Source: Larus michahellis
Taxonomy: Eukaryota; Chordata; Aves; Charadriiformes; Laridae
Length of the DNA: 64,000 nucleotides
Assembly: GCF_964199755.1 (NCBI RefSeq)
Contig: NC_133898.1
Location: 127,284,224-127,348,223 of the forward strand
Direction: 5' to 3'
Of this stretch, positions 58,791 through 64,000 are shown piece after piece. Below the pieces are notes generated by a model that saw nothing but the letters and a program-made list of their open reading frames with translations, searched no databases and was not told the origin of the DNA. The first letter of the stretch is position 1; the number at the start of each line of letters is the position of its first letter. A program made the translations under genes and the position numbers.

Positions 58791-61700
58791 CCACAACATC
58801 CCTCCCACCCCCCCAAAACCAAAATTATGCAATGGGGCTAACAAAGATTGATTCCTTTAGAAGCTCATTCTGCTTGTTTTTCTCTTAACAAAGGCACTGA
58901 CATTTCTTCTCTACCTAGCTGCTGGTTCTGATGAATCTTGTAGAAACCTAGCTACCTTCAACTATGTCTTTGCTCTTGACTAAAACCACCTGGAAATCCT
59001 TCCCCATTGCACTGGGACCACATGGCTTATGTTGATACAGCTGAATTATCTTACCCTCATAAAAAATGCATCACCACGCGCACTCCCTAACCTTCTAAAC
59101 TGTGCCAAGTAATTCTGTGACTGGTGATGGGTATCCCACCTTCACACAAGGGAAATGCCGGTCAATGCCATGTCCTCCTCAGGGGATCAAAAAGTTTAGA
59201 GTAGAAGAGGAGGGACTTACAGACAGATGGATCAAGAGGCGGTGAATTACTTTAACCTTGTTTCCTTAGGAAGCATTAGGTTATTAATTTTTCCAAATTA
59301 ACAAAAGAGAATATACTTATAAAAAGTTTAAACTCATACTCTTTTACCCGTGGCAGAAGGAATGGTCACCAGATTGCTCACAGCTTTCCTTGATGGACAC
59401 CAGATATCACTTAAGGTTTAAAAGCATAAGATTTCTGAAAGTTTGAATTCATGGAAAGGTTTGGAAATATCGTAGGAGAAAAGGATAGATTTGCAGTTAG
59501 CTTAGGCGATTCAAAGCTTAGAGGTTGAGTTTGAAACACAGATCTATTGTTGGCTTTTTCAAGTTCATAAAGTGTTCACCAACAGGTGGTATCTCATTTG
59601 ACTAGGGCCTGGTGAGGCCAGAATAATAAGAAGCACCTAGGAGACCTGTATGACCTGCTAGAATAAACAAAACAAAACAAAACCAAACCACACTAAACCA
59701 GCTTGTCTAAGACTTTATCCCAACTTCTCTTGATGCTGATGCATTTTTTTTTTTGGCTCCTAAATCAGGTTTCTGCCACTCACCTCCCTTCTTAAGACTG
59801 TCTCCAAATGCCTTCGTGGTTTTCCTTCCACTGTGGGATCTCAAAGCTCCACAACAGGGATTTTGTACAAGTCACTTCATGTTTCTCTGTGCTCCAGTTC
59901 CCTGTTATCCAAATACAAGCTTTTTCATTGTTCATTGTAACTTTTTCTTTCTCAAAAAGGTACAGAAAAAAAAAAAAGAATCCCTTAAAGTTGCCTTTCA
60001 ATAGGCAAGACATTTCATAAAATATTCCGATAATACCTTCCATGAGGATTTCAATAAGATTGCTACTGTAAGTCAGCATTTTAAGAAGAAGCTAGCTTTT
60101 GATATCAAGGTTTGTTTATATTTCAGGAAAAAAGAGAACCAGCTCTAATCACATTTTATCTGCTTTTCCTTTTTAAGCTGCTGTCTTTTGAGTAGAGAGA
60201 TCATTTTTACAAAGAGTTTTTACAGTGGACCCACTAGGCATTATTAGAATCAAACTGATGATATTCTTCCTTAGGGCTAAAGAAATGAAGATAAGAGAAG
60301 TAAATACAATATTCAAGGTAATTTTTAATAAAACTGAAAGTAGGGAGAAAAAAAAGTATGTGCTTTCTTCGAATTTAGATGATTCCCTTGATCCTGAAAA
60401 TAAATGCAACAATTTGCCAATCAAACTAATTTTCCAAAGCACAGAGGGTAGAACCAGTAGTTTTATAATAGGATACGTTTGCAAGTTTAACCACAAAGAA
60501 ATAAGCATTTTCTTTTCATGCAGAAGTTGGTATGAAAAGAAGGTAGATAGTATGAATAATTATGGTTGGTTGAAGAATTTATTTTGATATTGCTGTGGAG
60601 TGAAGATTAGCTTTCATGAGTAAGTGAACATTTTTCCAAAAAGTGTTTATTTTCTTCAGGGAAGTGGATTGAATCATGCAAAGTATCCTTATTTTATTTT
60701 ATGTAAAAATACAGTTATTTTCTTTTTGCCCAAAGTTGGGACTATATACATGTACAAATGCGTGCATTTATCTGTTAAGATCTCAGAAATTTTGACTGAC
60801 ACAAAAGTTATAATAATTTAGTCTGCTTAATTGGTTTAATCCATAGATATATTCCAGTTCCTAACTTGTCTGGTTATTGACCAAGATGTAGGCCAAATTT
60901 TTGCTGAAGTACTCAGAAGGCTAAATACAGGCATGAGTCTTCTACCCCATTAAAATTAAATGTCAAATATAAAAATTCTAATGGTTCCAGGAATGGATAT
61001 GGATCCGTTAGTTGAACTTTTTCATTTGAATAGCTTCACATCATTTCTTCTTTTCAGTCTTTCCTTTTACCATAAATGATTTCAAAAGTCAAAACTGAAA
61101 ATCTCTGCTGACCAAAAAAATTTTTTTTTTTTAAATAAAGTAGGCTATTTTTGTACTTCCTGACATCTACACTTCCTTTTTTTTTTTTCTTTAATATTAA
61201 ACTAGGTAAAACTAATCCTTTCCTGAGAAAACATGGGTGTTCAACAAACTGGCATTTTCCAGCCAACTCCTTCCAAATATTTTGTTGAAAAATTTCACAA
61301 CTCCTCTGTTTTCTCATTGCCTTTCTCCCCTGTAATCTTGAGACAGGGTCAGTGCTCAGCTTTTACCAGTATAGACACAAAGCCCATGGGAATGTGCACA
61401 TGTTCCACTTCTTGCAGCCTTTTAAGCTGCAAGTGGCACCATTAACCCCAATAAGACCGTTCACAGGCACGTGCCCCAGCGCCCACTGCTTCAGACCTCG
61501 GTTCCCAGCACTAATCCTGCTGACATAACAGAAAAATTTTGCTGATGACTTCAATGGAAGCCAACACCAAATGTGACTTTTTCTCCCATAAAGTTTGTGA
61601 TGTACAAGCTGGGTGAATAACCAGAGCTCACCACTTTGCTTACCTTAATAATCCACAGTGAGAATGACAGCAACCTCCTCAGGGCCAGTCAACATGCTCC

Positions 61701-62438
61701 CTTGTATACCTGCCTCTTCTGTGACTATAGAGAACAACTAGCTTAGATTGGATATTTGACTTCTGGCTAGCTAACACTGGAAGGATTAATCCCACGTTAC
61801 TACTTTATTCTGGATTGAGTCTGAATTCAAGCTTGCAGATGCCAACGGAGCTCTTCCACTGACACCCACAGGCTTTACCTTGCATCTTTCCACCACAGTC
61901 ACCATAAAAACAAAGGATCAATGCTTAAAACCCTTCTTTGTTTGCCACTGTCACTTTAGATGCAGCTTTCCCCCTATAAAAAGAGGAAATGCCAAAAGTG
62001 TCACAGTAAATGTAATTACCATGGTCTGGTAAATGTTTGGGGCTTGGGCTTTTTTATTTGTTTGTTTTCTTCTTTGGCGAGCAGCACACAGCTTTCACAT
62101 CTACTTCTCCAGCGAAAGGTTTACGTATTAATAAAATCATGAGTGAGAGGACCCCGTAAAAAGAGATGATCTGACAATAAAGCCGAAGTTCAGTGACACC
62201 AAACTCTCCCAGTCTCACACGCACAGGCACACACGGCGTCCCATCTGCTTGGTCCCGATAACTCATTTGCACGGGGCACGACGAATGGCTCGGTTTTGAG
62301 CAGTCAGAATCAGCTGCAGCACACGTGCCTCTTGCTTTCTAATTCTTTATTGTTATTCCATGAACTCTGGTGGCCCCAAGCAGCAGGAGACAGGGACACA
62401 TGTAACAGCTCTCACCCTCTGGCCCAGATACCAACCCC

Positions 62439-62465
62439 TTTTTTCTTTTTTTTTTTTTTTTTTTG
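62439..62465 (+). repeat. Poly(T) tract
   Basis: T run of about 25 with one C interruption. Confidence 0.9.
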
Positions 62466-63154
62466 TTAGGCTACAAACACTTCCCAGGACTCTCATTCAC
62501 TACCGCAGAGCTGTTCTGAGCATTCGACCGACTCACATGGAGCTCTTTTTCTGTCCCTTTTAGCAATGCCCCTGCTCAGGAGGATAAAACATTCACAGGC
62601 CATCCAGGCTTTCAATGAATAACCCTTTAGCAAAGCTCCACCAGAAAAAAACCTCCACAAAAGTCTAGCAAATCTGTCTTTGTATCAGAGATGCAGCAAT
62701 AGGGAGCCAAGCAGGCATTTTTTCCCAAGTAACAAGGAGGTACTGCCCACACTTGGCTTATCTGTGCAGTGATTTGCATATATAACTCTCCGTGAAGAAG
62801 AGGTATCCGCTCTCTTTGACCTTAGTAAATCAAAAGCAGACAGGTCACAACTTTAACTTATTTCTTTGGATACCAATCCACCAACATACAGAATTGTATA
62901 AAACACATGCATAATACATAATACAGATCTGGTGCAGACCATCTGACTTGTTTTAACCCCCCTGGTTCTGTATTTTAATGGTACTGAATTTAGACCCGTC
63001 ATTTCAGTTTCTTTTTGTGTCTGTTGGATATATTTGGCCAGAGTTTGTTCTCTGCATTTCCAATGAGGGCAGTAAGTAAGTCAATGTTTACACAGATGTT
63101 TTACAGAGTAGAATCTGTCATTAATATTTAAATTGCATATGTGTGTCTGCTGCA

Positions 63155-63226
63155 ATATGTATATATTTATAGCTAGATAGGTATAGGTATACAGAGGTAT
63201 ATAGATGTGTATATATCTATATGCAC
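63155..63226 (+). repeat. TA/TG/TAGG-rich simple repeat
   Basis: Imperfect array of TATG, TATA, TAGATAGG and TATATAG units. Confidence 0.8.
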
Positions 63227-64000
63227 ATAAAGACGCACATGGATAAACAGGTAAACATAAGATTTGGGCTGGCTGGGAAGCCGTCCTTCTGCTTATCATG
63301 GATGGTTACTATTATTTACTAGAAATCATTATATGGTGATACGATATTTATTCTGTTGAGATAGGCATAAATGTCCTTAAGGAGCTTCAAATTTCTGCGT
63401 TAACAGAGAAGAGAGCAGGTTTTGGGTGTCAGCATCAGGAGTCTGCCTGACATCAAGTACAGCCTTGCAGCCAGTGAATTTCATCATTTTTAAAAAAATA
63501 TTTTTACCCTGCTTGCCAAATCTGCAAACAGATCCACCTGGAGCACAGCTTCATCCAGCACTGATCAGTGGTCAGACTACTCTTCAGAACAAGCTTTCTG
63601 CAACAGCGGTGACTTGAAGATGAAGGAACAATGGTGACTGAATACATCGTACCTTGCCTTTGTAATATGACCTCTTTGGAAAGCCTGAAAGAAAAAAAAT
63701 GACATCTCTTTAACACAAATTGTTCAGGTTTTGCCCCTTCATTTTGGGGTGGCCCTGGGATCTTCAGTCCCCAGTTACAGATATTTCAGAAAAATTGGGT
63801 CTGAAATATGAGAGAGGTAGAATCACACCCCATCGGTGTGAAATGTAATTACCCCTAAACTTACCAGAATAAGACGTTAAAATAAAACATATTAGCCTCA
63901 TATTTTCACAGAAAGCATGTTCTGAAGTAGGAGATACACATAAGGACTACGTCTATGCTAGTGGATGAGATAAGTGAGTATCTGATTTGGCTGGACTGCA
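63227..64000. other. Gene-free end of the window
   Basis: No feature was recognised. Open frames at 63426-63617 (+) and 63504-63716 (-) overlap and are not domain-bearing. Confidence 0.55.

Larger units (their letters stand above)
58372..63154. other. Gene-free AT-rich sequence
   Basis: Homopolymers plus an AAAAC repeat at about 59664-59690. The 62080-62330 portion is non-repetitive with a few CpGs (GGTTTACGTATTAATAAAATC, CACGGCGTCCC) and could be conserved, which cannot be tested here. No gene was recognised. Confidence 0.5.

Overview
The window looks like gene-poor, AT-rich, non-coding DNA from a bird, either an intergenic desert or a very large intron. The main evidence is the repeat content. 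At least a dozen recognisable pieces of CR1 LINE retrotransposons are present, 5'-truncated and diverged to different degrees, and several end in the bird-type terminal GATTCTATGATTCTA motif. One long terminal-repeat-like element of avian ERVL flavour is also present. There are no mammalian Alu or L1 elements, no bacterial-style gene packing and no operons. A CR1 copy with an ATTCT-type 3' end argues weakly for a non-galliform bird. No host protein-coding gene could be supported; nearly all open frames are short, low-complexity or inside CR1 copies.

Layout. 1-13 kb: unique AT-rich DNA with simple repeats, a 63-bp CR1 tail (3274) and old self-complementary amniote-type repeats (1645, 11480). 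13-21 kb: mostly unique sequence with old CR1 and palindromic fragments (13125, 17841, 19940). 21.5-22 kb: the most gene-like locus, an apparently intact tRNA-Gly (anticodon CCC, 21694-21764, + strand) embedded in an LTR-like repeat. 22-35 kb: CR1 pieces at 22262, 23887 and 28645, a tandem hairpin cluster near 26 kb, a homeodomain-motif-rich possible conserved element near 27.9 kb, and a CR1-inside-CR1 nest at 31443-32232. 35-37.5 kb: a second nest, in which a minus-strand CR1 with most of its reverse transcriptase region sits inside an older minus-strand CR1 that carries endonuclease-to-RT linker sequence. 37.5-49 kb: unique sequence containing an isolated CpG-rich stretch (44161-44530) with a consensus splice donor beside TAAT-rich sequence, plus the longest non-repeat open frame (41905-42507, minus). 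49.4-50.5 kb: the best-preserved CR1, with recognisable RT but frameshifts and a stop. 50.5-64 kb: unique AT-rich DNA, ancient CR1 remnants (52.0 and 53.5-54.0 kb) and microsatellites.

How the parts relate: the identifiable protein-coding content is dead retrotransposon RT/endonuclease. The tRNA gene is the only feature with all the parts needed to be expressed (A box, B box, cloverleaf, downstream T-run). Regulatory calls rest on composition and motifs alone. Repeat family assignments come from recognition of characteristic sequence, not from a database search.
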